From positions 1 to 48,143 of the forward strand of contig CAJUQU010000002.1 of assembly GCA_910588595.1 (NCBI GenBank): DNA of 48,143 nucleotides. Direction: 5' to 3'. The stretch's first letter is position 1; every line of letters starts with the position of its first letter. This document shows positions 1 through 10,100 of this stretch, in pieces. The position numbers and the translations under genes were made by a program. This stretch comes from an uncultured Lachnospiraceae bacterium. GTDB taxonomy: Bacteria; Bacillota_A; Clostridia; Lachnospirales; Lachnospiraceae. The notes under the pieces were generated by a model. The model was given only the letters and a program-made list of their open reading frames with translations. It was not told where the DNA came from and ran no database searches.

Positions 1-60
1 GACTAGGGATTTTGGCTGCAAAATTAATAAGAATGCGCCCTCATTTATCCGGAACGCAGA

Positions 61-89
61 GGCCGCAGGTTCGAATCCTGTCGCATCTG
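61..89 (+). tRNA. 3' end of a tRNA-like sequence (partial or degenerate)
   Basis: A T-arm is visible: stem GCAGG (65-69), loop TTCGAAT (70-76) and stem CCTGT (77-81), followed by an acceptor-like CGCATCT. The motif resembles the T-arm of clostridial tRNAs. No matching 5' acceptor (AGATGCG), D-arm or anticodon arm can be folded from positions 1-60, so this is either a tRNA cut by the contig edge with a rearranged body, or a tRNA relic. The amino-acid identity cannot be read. The acceptor-like bases are also the outer part of the inverted repeat at 81-154. Confidence 0.35.
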
Positions 90-154
90 ATCTATAGAAA
101 ACAAAAAACACTGGTCTTTCCCAGTGTTTTTTGTTTTCTATAGATCAGATGCGA
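81..154. terminator. Perfect 34-bp inverted repeat with 6-nt loop; bidirectional terminator core
   Basis: Positions 81-114 and 121-154 are exact reverse complements with a 6-nt loop (115-120). The inner part (CACTGG stem followed by a T-rich run) is a typical intrinsic terminator readable in both directions and closes the histidine kinase gene, whose TAG stop lies inside the right arm at 138-140. The outer part repeats the tRNA-like acceptor end and reaches five codons into the kinase gene, more than a terminator needs. Confidence 0.8.
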
Positions 155-2456
155 TCTTCCACTCGATCACTGCCTTAAACAGATCCCCATCGATCTCAAT
201 GCCAAACTGCCCGCCCTGCAGCTCGATAAAACTTTTGGCGATCGCAAGTCCCAGACCGCTTCCCTCACTGTTCCTGGAAGCATCACCGCGGACAAACCGC
301 TCTGTCAGATCCGTCGAATCAACGATCAGCTCCTGTGCGGAGATGTTTTTCAGCTCGATGCGGATCTTCTTTGCAGACATACTTTCTGCCTCTGTGGTGA
401 TCACTTTTGCCTGTACATAGACGCGCGTGTTCGGCAGCGCGTACTTTGTGATATTGACGTAGAGGTTCTCGAAGATCCGGTACGTTTTCTGGCTGTCAAG
501 CTGCAGGATGATCTTTTCCTGCGGCATGTCGAACCGTATCTCCAAGCCGGATGCCGTCATTCTGTCCTCGTGTTCAAGATACACCTGGCGTATTAGATTA
601 CAGATATCCACCGCGACAGGCTCGAGCCGGACATTGCCGCTGCTTGCCTTGCTGATCTCAAACAGATCCTCTATCAATACTTTCAGTCTAAGCGCCTTGC
701 GCTCAAGTGTTGCCAGATACGACTGCCGCTGTTCGTCTGTTATCTTCTCGTCCTTTAGCAGATCCGTGTAGGTGATGATCGCTGTCAATGGTGTTTTCAG
801 GTCATGTGAGACATTTGTGATGAGCTCGGTCTTCATGCGCTGGCTCTTGACCTCCTCCTCGACCGCTGTGCGGAATCCTCCCTGTATCTGATACAGCTCC
901 TCCTTATAGCTCTCAAAAATTCCAAAATCGCCCTCAAATGCATTGTCAAACTTCCCCTGTGCGATCGCGTTCGTCGCCTGCAGCAGATGTCTGTATCCCT
1001 TTTGTATCCTGCCAATGTAGCGCCGCAGCACAAAGTAGAGCGCCACGGAATAACATATCATGAAAATGCTCCCAAGGCTCAAAAAGCAGCATGCCATCGA
1101 TGTGATCAGACACTGCAGTATGACCACCTTTTTCAAAAACCTTGCTGTATCTTCTCTCAGATCAACACTTGCCAGCGAATCATTCCATCTGACACGGATA
1201 TTATGGATAAAATTTTTTATCCGTCCCCAGTAACGATACAACAGGCTTCTGTTTTTGATAAAAGAGCGCAGTCCCCTGAAAAGATCCTGTATACTCAGCA
1301 GACACCAATACCACACGCCAAACAGCAGGAACATCACGACAAACAAGATCACAAAATCAATCTGTTCAGTGATAGAATATAGCTCATTTACATAATAGAC
1401 GAACATTATAACGTACTCACAGAAAACAACCGCCAGAAACCACTGAATCACCAGGATCAGCTCTGCGGAGCGCCTTGTACCTGCCGTTTCTGCCATACAC
1501 TGCGGCATATAGCGCGACAGAAATCCAAAAACGACCGTGATCACCCCGAGACACAACAGATACCATCTCCCTACGCCGACTCTGCCATAATATATCGCCT
1601 CTTTATTGTCAGATCCCATATAATGCTTGACAGAAGCTTTCCCGGAATCATCATATTGATAGATCGGAAGCCATCCAAAATTCTCCATCTGCTCTTCTGT
1701 CATGGCATATATAAAAACCGCATTTTGAGGATTCTTTTGTTTTACAACCACTCTTGTGTCCACCATGTCAGACTCGTTTATTAGCACATAGTTCGTCACT
1801 CTCTGCTTCCCTTCAAGCGGCTGGGAATTTGTGCTGTTAGCCACAAGCTGTGCGTTCTTTAGAAACTGCTCCGAATTGCCGCTGTTGACTTGTATGTCAG
1901 AAATATTACCGTTTTGATCGTACTGTATGATCAAATAATACACATACTCCTGGGCGTTCCCGTCTGTCAACTGCTCTATATCCCTCGTTGTATTTTTCAA
2001 AACAGTATCTGTGTCTTTTGCGATCACACAGTAATCCAACTTCTTTCCAAGTTCTGTCGTATATAGTTCGTCTGTCTGCAGGAGATGAGCGTGCAGCGCT
2101 GAAACATATTCTGCCTTCAGCTGTTCACTGCTGCCCACATATGCTATCTCGATCCCATAGTAATCCTCCTTGGTTACATGTGAGATCTCCTCCTCTTCAA
2201 ACGAAAGATACAACTCTTCTATGGATGCGCTCTGTCCGCCTTTTTCCATCACCTCAGGATACAGTACATAATTCCACTGGAAAAGGACTTCAATAAAAAA
2301 ATCACTCTCAAAGTCACTCTCGTATTCCGCATAATATTCGCTTACATCATATCTGCAGTATATTGCGGTCACAGCAAAGCATACCGCAGCCAGTGCCACG
2401 ATCACAACAGCCGTATACAATGCCTTTTTATTGCTTTTCAATCTTGTACCCAACAC
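138..2456 (-). CDS. Membrane sensor histidine kinase
   Basis: A 772-residue two-component sensor kinase. An N-terminal membrane segment (about residues 12-32) is followed by a large extracytoplasmic region to about 295, then several membrane segments (roughly 296-315, 331-356, 367-388, 443-477). The kinase core has an H-box with the motif SHDLKTPLTAI (phosphorylated His near residue 551) and a C-terminal ATP-binding domain ending with a GSGLGLAIAKS G-box. Translation most likely begins at a GTG behind AAGGTGG, overlapping the 3' end of the upstream response regulator by 29 nt, so the two are translationally coupled. The large external domain is not one I recognise; the ligand is unknown. Shuts off at the hairpin 81-154. 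Confidence 0.92.
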   Translation of the reverse strand: MLGTRLKSNKKALYTAVVIVALAAVCFAVTAIYCRYDVSEYYAEYESDFESDFFIEVLFQWNYVLYPEVMEKGGQSASIEELYLSFEEEEISHVTKEDYYGIEIAYVGSSEQLKAEYVSALHAHLLQTDELYTTELGKKLDYCVIAKDTDTVLKNTTRDIEQLTDGNAQEYVYYLIIQYDQNGNISDIQVNSGNSEQFLKNAQLVANSTNSQPLEGKQRVTNYVLINESDMVDTRVVVKQKNPQNAVFIYAMTEEQMENFGWLPIYQYDDSGKASVKHYMGSDNKEAIYYGRVGVGRWYLLCLGVITVVFGFLSRYMPQCMAETAGTRRSAELILVIQWFLAVVFCEYVIMFVYYVNELYSITEQIDFVILFVVMFLLFGVWYWCLLSIQDLFRGLRSFIKNRSLLYRYWGRIKNFIHNIRVRWNDSLASVDLREDTARFLKKVVILQCLITSMACCFLSLGSIFMICYSVALYFVLRRYIGRIQKGYRHLLQATNAIAQGKFDNAFEGDFGIFESYKEELYQIQGGFRTAVEEEVKSQRMKTELITNVSHDLKTPLTAIITYTDLLKDEKITDEQRQSYLATLERKALRLKVLIEDLFEISKASSGNVRLEPVAVDICNLIRQVYLEHEDRMTASGLEIRFDMPQEKIILQLDSQKTYRIFENLYVNITKYALPNTRVYVQAKVITTEAESMSAKKIRIELKNISAQELIVDSTDLTERFVRGDASRNSEGSGLGLAIAKSFIELQGGQFGIEIDGDLFKAVIEWKIASDL

Positions 2457-3141
2457 CCCACACCACCTTCAAATATTTCGGGTCATTCGGATTGATCTCG
2501 ATCTTCTCCCGAATCTTTCTGACATGTACCATGATCGTGTTTGTATTGATCGCCTGCTCATTCCACACACGCTCATAAATCTCATCTGCACTGAACACCC
2601 TGCCTGGATTTTTCATCAGCAACAGCAGGATCTTGAACTCGATCGGTGTCAGTTTCACCGGATTGCCGTCCACTGCAACCTCCACTGTATCCTCATTTAA
2701 TTCCAGTCCGCCGATCACATGGATGCGGTCGTGATCTTCCTGTTCCGTAACGGCATCCAGATATCTCCGATAGCGGCGCAGGTGCGAGTTCACCCGCGCG
2801 AGCAGTTCCATCGTAGTGAAGGGTTTCGTGACATAATCATCGGCTCCCATATTAAGTCCCATGATCTTGTCAACTTCCTCCGATTTCGCCGACAGCATGA
2901 TGACCGGAAATTCATATCCTTTTTCACGCACCTTCATCATCATAGTGATACCGTCCATGCGCGGCATCATGATATCCACGATCGCGAGGTGATATTCCTC
3001 CGACTCGATCTTCTGCAGTCCCTCAATGCCATCTGCCGCCTGCGACACACTGTAGCCCTGATTCTTTAGATAGATCTCTATTCCTTCCCGTATTTCCTTA
3101 TCGTCCTCAACGATCAAAATGTGATATGTTTCCATGTTCAT
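2428..3141 (-). CDS. OmpR-family response regulator
   Basis: DNA-binding partner of the histidine kinase at 138-2456. The N-terminal receiver domain shows the acidic pair VEDD, the phospho-acceptor Asp in LAIVDIMMPRMDG and the conserved Lys in YVTKPF. The C-terminal winged helix carries the recognition-helix pattern TNTIMVHVRKIREKIE. The open frame extends 27 codons upstream of the domain, but the ATG at 3141 has AAAAAGGGG five bases ahead and begins just before the receiver domain, so this start is preferred (ATG 3135 is possible). A TATACT -10-like hexamer lies upstream near 3211 on the minus strand, without a convincing -35. Confidence 0.93.
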   Translation of the reverse strand: MNMETYHILIVEDDKEIREGIEIYLKNQGYSVSQAADGIEGLQKIESEEYHLAIVDIMMPRMDGITMMMKVREKGYEFPVIMLSAKSEEVDKIMGLNMGADDYVTKPFTTMELLARVNSHLRRYRRYLDAVTEQEDHDRIHVIGGLELNEDTVEVAVDGNPVKLTPIEFKILLLLMKNPGRVFSADEIYERVWNEQAINTNTIMVHVRKIREKIEINPNDPKYLKVVWGVGYKIEKQ

Positions 3142-3376
3142 CCATTCCCCTTTTTCATCCTCGCAGATATCCCACCCTGCTGCTGTCACGTCCCATACTT
3201 TTCTACAGTTACAGTATACCACTTATTTAGCGGAATAGGAAATTTTCGTTCAAATCTATGTCTGTATATTCGCGGTTACTTTTCACACCATGCCAACGCA
3301 GTGGGAGTCATGCGCCAAAATGCTTGTCCTTTAGCATTTTGTGTGCAAAATCTGTTATAATTCACACCTTAATAAC

Positions 3377-4564
3377 TTATAATCTGATAAAAAATGGTGT
3401 AGGTGTGAATTGTAACGATTCGCGCGCCGCGATCGCTGCCTTATAATAATCCGCTGCACTTCTGGCAATCTCCTGTACCTGATACTTCTGTGCCGTGTCC
3501 AGCGCCCCTTTTTTCAGATGACTGAGCGGGCTTTCTAGCATCTTTTCAAGTGTTTCCCCAAACTCTGTTTCTGACACACCTGTCATAAATCCATTGATAC
3601 CGTTGACCACGATATCGCTCACACCCGTCGCCTGTACCGCAAGCACTGGTGTGCCGGCTGCCATCGCCTCGAGCAGCACGATCCCCTGTGTCTCCGATTG
3701 TGAGGAAAACAGAAAAAGATCGGAAGCGCGGCAGTAATTTTTGATCTCCTCGTTTGGCACACGCCCCGCAAAACAGATTTCCTTTTCCAGATCAAGCCTT
3801 GCTGCCAGCTTTCTTAAATGCTTCTCCTCCGGCCCCTCGCCAGCCAGCACATAACGAAAATCCGAGTTTCCTTTTGTCTTTTTCCGCTCTGACAACACGC
3901 GAAACAAAAATTCCAGATTTTTCTCTTTTGCCAGCCGCGCCACTGTGCAGAACAGGTACTTTTTGTCCTGATCCTCACCGAGGATTTCCCTGCGCAGTGC
4001 CACTGCCGCATTTGTGTCCACCTGAAAACTGTCGTTGCAGATCCCTGTCGGAAGCACACGCACCGGCGTCCTGCATCCGATCTGGTACAGGTAATCCTGC
4101 ATCATCGGTGTCGGTGCAAAGACCATATCACAGAACGAAATATAATTTCTCATATAGAACGGCACTGCACCCTGAAAGCAGGATGCCTTGATATAGTGCA
4201 GATACTGTTCGTACCTCGTGTGGTATGTGAGCACCAGCGGGACATGATATTTCCGTGACAGATACACCGCAGTCCAACCGATCATCATAGGATGATGCAC
4301 ATGGATCAGATCAAAATCTCCCTTTGCAAATTCGCACTCGATCCGCCTGTCGAAGCTGTTCGGCACCGAAGCGCCGTTGACAATCCCCTTGATCAGCGAG
4401 CGATACCTCATGATATCTCGATCATCCGACTGTTCCTTGTATGCAGGTGCAAAAATCGTAACCTCGTGCCCCTCCCTGCGCAGACCGTCACTCAGCCTTT
4501 GTATGGAAATCGGTACACCGCCGATAAACGGCAGAAAATTATTTGTCATCATAGCGATCTTCAT
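3377..4564 (-). CDS. GT4-family glycosyltransferase
   Basis: A 395-residue GT-B fold enzyme that transfers a sugar from a nucleotide-sugar donor. The N-terminus MKIAMMTNNFLPFIGGV with a glycine-rich loop and the C-terminal donor-site region (SQSETQGIVLLEAMAAGTPV, Glu-x7-Glu type) are characteristic of family GT4, close to glycosyltransferases that glucosylate diacylglycerol. It follows the DedA gene by 28 nt with a good AGGAGGA site, so the two membrane-lipid-related genes probably form an operon. The acceptor is not certain: glycolipid synthesis is suggested by similarity to the diacylglycerol glucosyltransferase subgroup and by the DedA neighbour. The last codons fall within a loose AATTCACACC/GGTGTGAATT inverted repeat. 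Confidence 0.85.
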   Translation of the reverse strand: MKIAMMTNNFLPFIGGVPISIQRLSDGLRREGHEVTIFAPAYKEQSDDRDIMRYRSLIKGIVNGASVPNSFDRRIECEFAKGDFDLIHVHHPMMIGWTAVYLSRKYHVPLVLTYHTRYEQYLHYIKASCFQGAVPFYMRNYISFCDMVFAPTPMMQDYLYQIGCRTPVRVLPTGICNDSFQVDTNAAVALRREILGEDQDKKYLFCTVARLAKEKNLEFLFRVLSERKKTKGNSDFRYVLAGEGPEEKHLRKLAARLDLEKEICFAGRVPNEEIKNYCRASDLFLFSSQSETQGIVLLEAMAAGTPVLAVQATGVSDIVVNGINGFMTGVSETEFGETLEKMLESPLSHLKKGALDTAQKYQVQEIARSAADYYKAAIAARESLQFTPTPFFIRL

Positions 4565-4592
4565 GGCATATTCCTCCTAATGTATTGCCCAC

Positions 4593-5105
4593 CTATAAAT
4601 GAATGTACTCAAACACCGCATCTCCCAGAAAGTACCCGCCACCGACAAAGATAAGATTCCACACAAACACGCCAAGCGCTGAACTGACACTGTATTTTAC
4701 AAAATTGATCTTCAAAACGCCTGCCGGTATGGAGATCAGCGTCCGCACCATCGGTATCAGCTTGCTGAGAAAGATGCCAAAACATCCCCTCTGGCGTATC
4801 ATCTCAAAATTGCGCTCGATGGCGGGACGCTGCTTTGGAAACTTGTGCAGATACTTTTCGAGAAGCAGGCTGCCGCCCGTGTATCCGAGAAAATACAGGA
4901 TCCAGCTGCCGATCAGACCTGCTGCGAGCGTGATGACCATCACCCAGAAAAAATGGATATTTCCTCTCGCCGCCCAGATCCCTGAGAGCGGCATGATCAC
5001 ACCCGCCGGAAACCCGGGCAGATTCATGTACTCCAGCAAAACGATGACAAAGATCGCGATAGCACCATATTGGGTAAAGTAGGAAGTAATGATTTCAAGA
5101 CTCAT
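4593..5105 (-). CDS. DedA/SNARE-associated family membrane protein
   Basis: About 170 residues with several hydrophobic segments and the family signature region: LEYMNLPGFPAGVIMPLSG near the N-terminus and FLSKLIPMVRTLISIPAG in the middle. DedA proteins are inner-membrane proteins linked to lipid-carrier flipping and membrane homeostasis. The open frame can be extended upstream by 23 codons, but the ATG at 5105 is preceded by AGGAGGTG with a 5-nt gap, which decides the start. Downstream lies a glycosyltransferase in the same orientation. A 13-bp palindrome (5131-5143) sits just upstream of the ribosome site. Confidence 0.88.
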   Translation of the reverse strand: MSLEIITSYFTQYGAIAIFVIVLLEYMNLPGFPAGVIMPLSGIWAARGNIHFFWVMVITLAAGLIGSWILYFLGYTGGSLLLEKYLHKFPKQRPAIERNFEMIRQRGCFGIFLSKLIPMVRTLISIPAGVLKINFVKYSVSSALGVFVWNLIFVGGGYFLGDAVFEYIHL

Positions 5106-5130
5106 AAAAACACCTCCTTTTTTCTTTTGA

Positions 5131-5143
5131 TAGACTAAGTCTA
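5131..5143. promoter_or_regulatory. Small palindrome upstream of the DedA gene
   Basis: TAGACTAAGTCTA is a perfect palindrome around a central base, 25 nt before the DedA start codon. A TTGACA hexamer (minus strand, 5169-5174) lies 25 nt upstream of it. The arrangement is compatible with an operator over a promoter, but there is no good -10 at normal spacing, so this is only a suggestion. Confidence 0.2.
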
Positions 5144-5207
5144 CCAACCAAATCGAAAAAAGAAGGTGTGTCAAATCGAAAGATTTTCTTAAGATTCCCT
5201 TAGAAAA

Positions 5208-7115
5208 TTAGAACTCAAAAATTGCTGCTGTCAGCGGTGGAAGCGGGAATGTGATATACTGGTCTCTGTTATCACATATGCCTTTCTTTGCCTTCAGCAC
5301 CTTTGGTATCTTGTTGCCGTTTCCGCCAAATTTCTTATCGTCCGAATTGAGCAGCAGCTTATACTGCGTATTCATGGGCACGCCAACCCTGTACTTTGGA
5401 TACTCGACCGGTGTCATGTTGATGACAAAGAGCATGTGCTGTTTGCCGCTCTTGTTTCTCCTGACAAAGCTGTAGATGCTGCGCTCCGTGTCGTCCGCAT
5501 TCATCCACTCAAATCCAAGCCAGTCGTTGTCGATCTCGTAGAGACAAGGACTCTTCTTGTAGAGGCTCAGCAGCTCACCCATATAATCGTGCATGCCTTT
5601 GTTAAACGGCTCCTGCAGCAGGAACCAGTCAAGCTCCCTCGCCTCGCTCCACTCTCGCTCCTGCCCAAACTCCTGTCCCATGAACAACAGCTTCTTGCCT
5701 TCATGGCCAAACATGAAGGTATATAGATTTCTAAGGTTTGCATACTTGTCAATCTCATAACCCGGCATTTTGTTAACCATGGAGCACTTAAGGTGTACTA
5801 CCTCGTCATGTGACAGTGGCAGAATGTAATTCTCGGCGCTGTTGTAGCTCATGGCAAAAGTCAGCTTGTAATGGTTATCTTTTCTGAAATACGGATCGAG
5901 CTTCATATATTCACAGTAATCGTGCATCCAGCCCATATTCCACTTAAAGGAGAATCCAAGACCGTCTTCCTCCGGCGCTGCTGTCACCTTTGGCCACGCT
6001 GTCGACTCCTCAGCGATCGTCATAACCCCGGGGTGCGCCCCGTGGATGACGGAGTTCAGATGCTTGAAAAACTCGATCGCGTCAAGGTTCTCATGACCGC
6101 CGTACTTGTTTGGCACCCACTGCCCTGCCTGTTTGCCGTAATCCAGATAGAGCATCGATGCCACAGCGTCCACCCGGAGTCCGTCAATATGGAATTCCCT
6201 GATCCAGAACAGCGCGTTGGCGATCAGGAAATTTCGGATCTCATTCTTGCTGTAATTGAAGATCTTCGTGCCCCAGTCCGGATGTTCTCCGAGTCTCTTG
6301 TCCGGATGCTCGTACAGACACGTTCCGTCAAACTCTGATAGACCGTGCGCATCTCTCGGAAAATGTGCCGGAACCCAGTCAAGAATGACACCAATGTCAT
6401 TTTTGTGCAGCAGATCGATGAGATACCTAAAGTCATCCGGTGTGCCATATCTCGATGTCGGCGCATAATATCCTGTCACCTGGTATCCCCAGGAACCGTC
6501 AAACGGAAACTCTGCGATCCCCATGAGCTCTATGTGCGTGTACGGCATCTCCGCCAGGTACTCCACGATTCTGTCCGCAAACTCACGATAATTGTAAAAT
6601 CCGTCCTCAGTCCCATCGGGATGCTTCATCCAGGATCCAATATGACACTCATAGATCGACATCGGTTCCTTGTTCATATCCTTCTTGTCGCGCTCTGTGA
6701 TCCACTTCTTATCGGTCCACTTGAAATGATCGAGATCGTACACTTTGGACGCTGTACCAGGACGCATCTCCGCGTAATTTGCATACGGATCAGCCTTGTA
6801 CAGCCTTCTGCCATCAGGAAGCACCAGCATATACTTGTACATCTGCCCTTCCTTCACATCCTTGACAAACGCGGCAAAGATCCCGCCCTCCCCGAGACGT
6901 TCCATCGGTGACGCACTCTCGTCCCAGTCGTTAAACTCCCCGATGACATAGACTTCCTTTGCATTTGGCGCCCACACTGCAAAGAACACACCGTCCTCCT
7001 TGCCCTTTTTGCAGAAATGTGAACCTAACTTTTTGTATATCTCATAATGTGTTCCCTGTCCAAATACATACTGGTCAGCATCAGAGATAAATACAGTTGT
7101 GTCTGTGTTGTTCAT
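5208..7115 (-). CDS. glgB: 1,4-alpha-glucan branching enzyme
   Basis: A 635-residue GH13 enzyme that cuts alpha-1,4 chains and re-attaches them as alpha-1,6 branches in glycogen. An N-terminal CBM48/early-set domain (about 20-115) precedes the catalytic barrel. Family motifs are visible: DWVPAHFPRDAHGL, the nucleophile region GLRVDAVASMLYLDY, the acid/base region AEESTAWP, and LPLSHDEVVH. The length matches the short bacterial GlgB form. The ATG at 7115 has GGAGG eight bases ahead. It starts only 18 nt after the stop of the long TPR/AAA-like gene, so the two are very likely co-transcribed. No other glg genes are in the window. Confidence 0.96.
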   Translation of the reverse strand: MNNTDTTVFISDADQYVFGQGTHYEIYKKLGSHFCKKGKEDGVFFAVWAPNAKEVYVIGEFNDWDESASPMERLGEGGIFAAFVKDVKEGQMYKYMLVLPDGRRLYKADPYANYAEMRPGTASKVYDLDHFKWTDKKWITERDKKDMNKEPMSIYECHIGSWMKHPDGTEDGFYNYREFADRIVEYLAEMPYTHIELMGIAEFPFDGSWGYQVTGYYAPTSRYGTPDDFRYLIDLLHKNDIGVILDWVPAHFPRDAHGLSEFDGTCLYEHPDKRLGEHPDWGTKIFNYSKNEIRNFLIANALFWIREFHIDGLRVDAVASMLYLDYGKQAGQWVPNKYGGHENLDAIEFFKHLNSVIHGAHPGVMTIAEESTAWPKVTAAPEEDGLGFSFKWNMGWMHDYCEYMKLDPYFRKDNHYKLTFAMSYNSAENYILPLSHDEVVHLKCSMVNKMPGYEIDKYANLRNLYTFMFGHEGKKLLFMGQEFGQEREWSEARELDWFLLQEPFNKGMHDYMGELLSLYKKSPCLYEIDNDWLGFEWMNADDTERSIYSFVRRNKSGKQHMLFVINMTPVEYPKYRVGVPMNTQYKLLLNSDDKKFGGNGNKIPKVLKAKKGICDNRDQYITFPLPPLTAAIFEF

Positions 7116-7133
7116 AAAAATCCTCCATTCTTA

Positions 7134-10100
7134 TTACATAAAGTCCCTTTCCTTGAGAACTATCATGTCCTCGTTGTCATACCTTCTCGCGAACAGTACA
7201 TCAACAAAGTTCTTGATTTTTGATTTTTTGGATTTCCAGATTGCCTCATCTATAATGTCGCGCACTTCGTCCTTTGTCACCACGTGATTACCGCTCTGCA
7301 TGTTCGCGATCCTGGTGTAAAGGGCAAGCGTACCTAACTCATCGATGGAATATTCCAAAGCCAAGGCATAGTTTTTGGCGTAAGCAACGAGCGCATTGTT
7401 GTCCATCTCCATCAGATCGATCCTGATGTTGAAGTAATCTACGATCATCGCCTGTTTCTCCAAAAGCTTTGTGATCTCTTTTTTTGTATCCTCCATGATG
7501 ACTACGATCCCGAGCGTATCCTGATTGAGGTTTGTCGCCAGTTCATACAGCTTCTCCTCACTCATCCCATTTGCCTTCTCTATTATAATACCACCATTGT
7601 TCAATTTCTCAAAGACATCTTTGATATTTCTTTGATTGATTTTTTCGCCGGTGATCTTCGCAAGTTTTCCCGAAAATCCCTCATCCGATGCCTGATATTC
7701 CTTTATGAGATTTTTTGCCATCCGCACAGTGTCGATCCCGGCATCGCCCGTGATGATGACATTTCCAGTATACGCCGCAATTGTCATATTTTCAAGCGCA
7801 TGGATGATCTGCTTCTTGATTTTTCTGGTCACTGCAAAGTTTTCAAAAAGGGTCTGCTCCTCCGGTGTGAAATCGCGTATCTCCTCTCGCTTCGCACCGC
7901 TTGCCTCCTTCTTTGTCGTGGCGACGATCTTCTCTGAGAGCGAGCTTAGATCCGCGGTGTTCATCTTGATCTCCTGCGTCTTTAACGCGTCCTCCTTTGC
8001 CATCTCCGCAATACTCTCCGCATCCTCAGGGTCAAGCGCACTCGCATTGTACTCATAGCTCTGGCGGTGGTCTGTATGCCGCGGCTCCTGCGGAGTGTCA
8101 CGGTATGCATCCTCGAGATCATCATCGGACTCCTCTGTATAAGAATCTTCTATGTAAGATTCATCCGTATACTCACCGGCATATCCGTCATGATATTCAT
8201 CGTCGTCTGGATATGATGCATCAATACCCTCAGCAAATATCTCCTGGGTGTACTCCTCATGATATTCATCGTCGTCTGGATATGATGTATCAATGCCCTC
8301 AGCAAATATCTCCTGGGTGTACTCCTCTGATTTTTCCTCATATGTTTTCGGCTTTCTTTCATATATTTCCTGGGTATACTCTTCTGGTTCCTCCTCATGT
8401 GTCTCCCCAGAATACTCTTCTGGTTCTTCCTCATATGTCTCTCCAGGATACTCTTCTGGTTCCTCCTCATATGTCTCCCCAGAATGCTCTTCTGGTTCTC
8501 CCTCATATGTCTCTCCAGGATACTCTTCCGGTTCCTCCTCATATGTCTCCCCAGAATGCTCTTCTGGTTCTCCCTCATATGTCTCTCCAGGGTACTCTTC
8601 TGGTCCTTCTTCATACATCTCCCCAGGGTACGCCTCTGATCCATCCTCATGCGTCTCCCCGGTATACGCCTCTGATACTTCCTCAAGGTACTCTTCCGGT
8701 TCTTCCTCATACATCTCCTCAGGGTACTCTTTTGGCACTTCAACAAAATCTTCTGTATCTGAAACATTTTCTGTATCATGTCCAGCCATATTTTCTATAG
8801 AGATCTTCTGTGTATATACTTCTGCTTTGTCGTGTTCCTCCACTTCCTGATCTGCGTCAATTGGCGTCTTTGCCGCATATTGTTCCGCCTCTGACTCTTC
8901 CTGATCCATCTTTGCAGATTCATCACCGGACTCGTGACCGCTAATGTTTTCTTCTGCTATATCCTGTGCAGATCCGCCGGTCACATCACCTTCATTGATT
9001 TCTGCATATAGCTCTTGCATCGATGATCCGGGCTCCTGCGGCTCAACCTGTTCAGGTTCTGCAGGGTATTGCTCCATCCCCGCCAGTTCAGTCTTTCTTG
9101 ATGGCGCTATCTGGACATTTCCTGCGGATCCTCGCGCCTGAATAGTCTGCCGTATCTTTTTCACCGGAATCTGATCCGTTACATACGCAACATCAAAGTC
9201 GTCATCTGATGTTGGCGGCTGTGGAATATCGCCAGTGACATCGGCATCCAGAAATCCATCAGTACCTTTTTTGCCCGTACTTGTCTGGTTCTTTCTCTGT
9301 GCTTCCTCCTCCTCACGCTCAAGTTCCCCCAGGATACCACTCTTAATTGAGTGATCAAAATCCGCAAATATTTTTCCTGTCTGTGTCAGCACGCGCTTCT
9401 TGAACTCCTCCTGATGCTTCTTGGCGTTGTCCTGCTTCATGCGCTCCCACTCGACCAGCACTTTATCAAGCTTCATCGGCTCTGCTGTCTGCGGCGTATC
9501 TTCCATATCATTCGCCCCTGTGATACTGTGCTCATGATATACGTTCTCATCATTGTATTCCATACGGTTATGCTCGTCATCCACTGACTTCTCTGTCGTG
9601 TCACGCAGTTCTTCAATGTCGGAATCTGATTTGATCGAACGAGCATCTTCCCCGGGAACCAAAACCTTTTTGATCGCGCCCGTGTGCGGTTCTGGAGCCT
9701 TTTCCGTCACACCAGTCACCATCTGTGCAATGTTCACCTTGCCTGTCTGTGTCTGGGAACCCGCCAAATTGTCCGATGCAAATGCATTGCTCACAGATCT
9801 GCTCCGCCCTGCATCCGACTTGCCGACACCTGTAAAAATACGGGTATCTTCAATAACGCTTCTGATCTCCTGACCCGAATTATATTTCTCCCTGTCCTCC
9901 GCGAACACGTCGTCATTGTCATCAGGGAACAGCTCTTTCATACTCTCCGCGACCACTTTCTGAAGATTGATCGTGTTATACTGACTCATATCACCGGAAT
10001 TTGCAGCAGAGGAAACATTATTCTCCACCAAATGAAGTCCATTTCGATCCTGCCTGGACGCGTCCGCCTGCTCCATATGATCATACCCCTGCCCCTGAAG

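Noticed and set aside
1..60. Complete tRNA including D-arm and anticodon arm
   Set aside because: No pairing consistent with a cloverleaf could be found; only the T-arm and acceptor-like end are supported.
3359..3411. AATTCACACC/GGTGTGAATT inverted repeat as a terminator of the glycosyltransferase gene
   Set aside because: The 33-nt loop and its overlap with the coding end make it a poor terminator; may be chance.
5169..5174. TTGACA as -35 of a DedA promoter
   Set aside because: No acceptable -10 at 16-18 bp; kept only as a remark with the palindrome.
7997..8800. Long plus-strand open frames opposite the acidic repeats
   Set aside because: They are periodic shadows of the 36-bp repeat in the minus-strand gene, with His/Pro- or Ser/Tyr-biased nonsense composition and no ribosome site.
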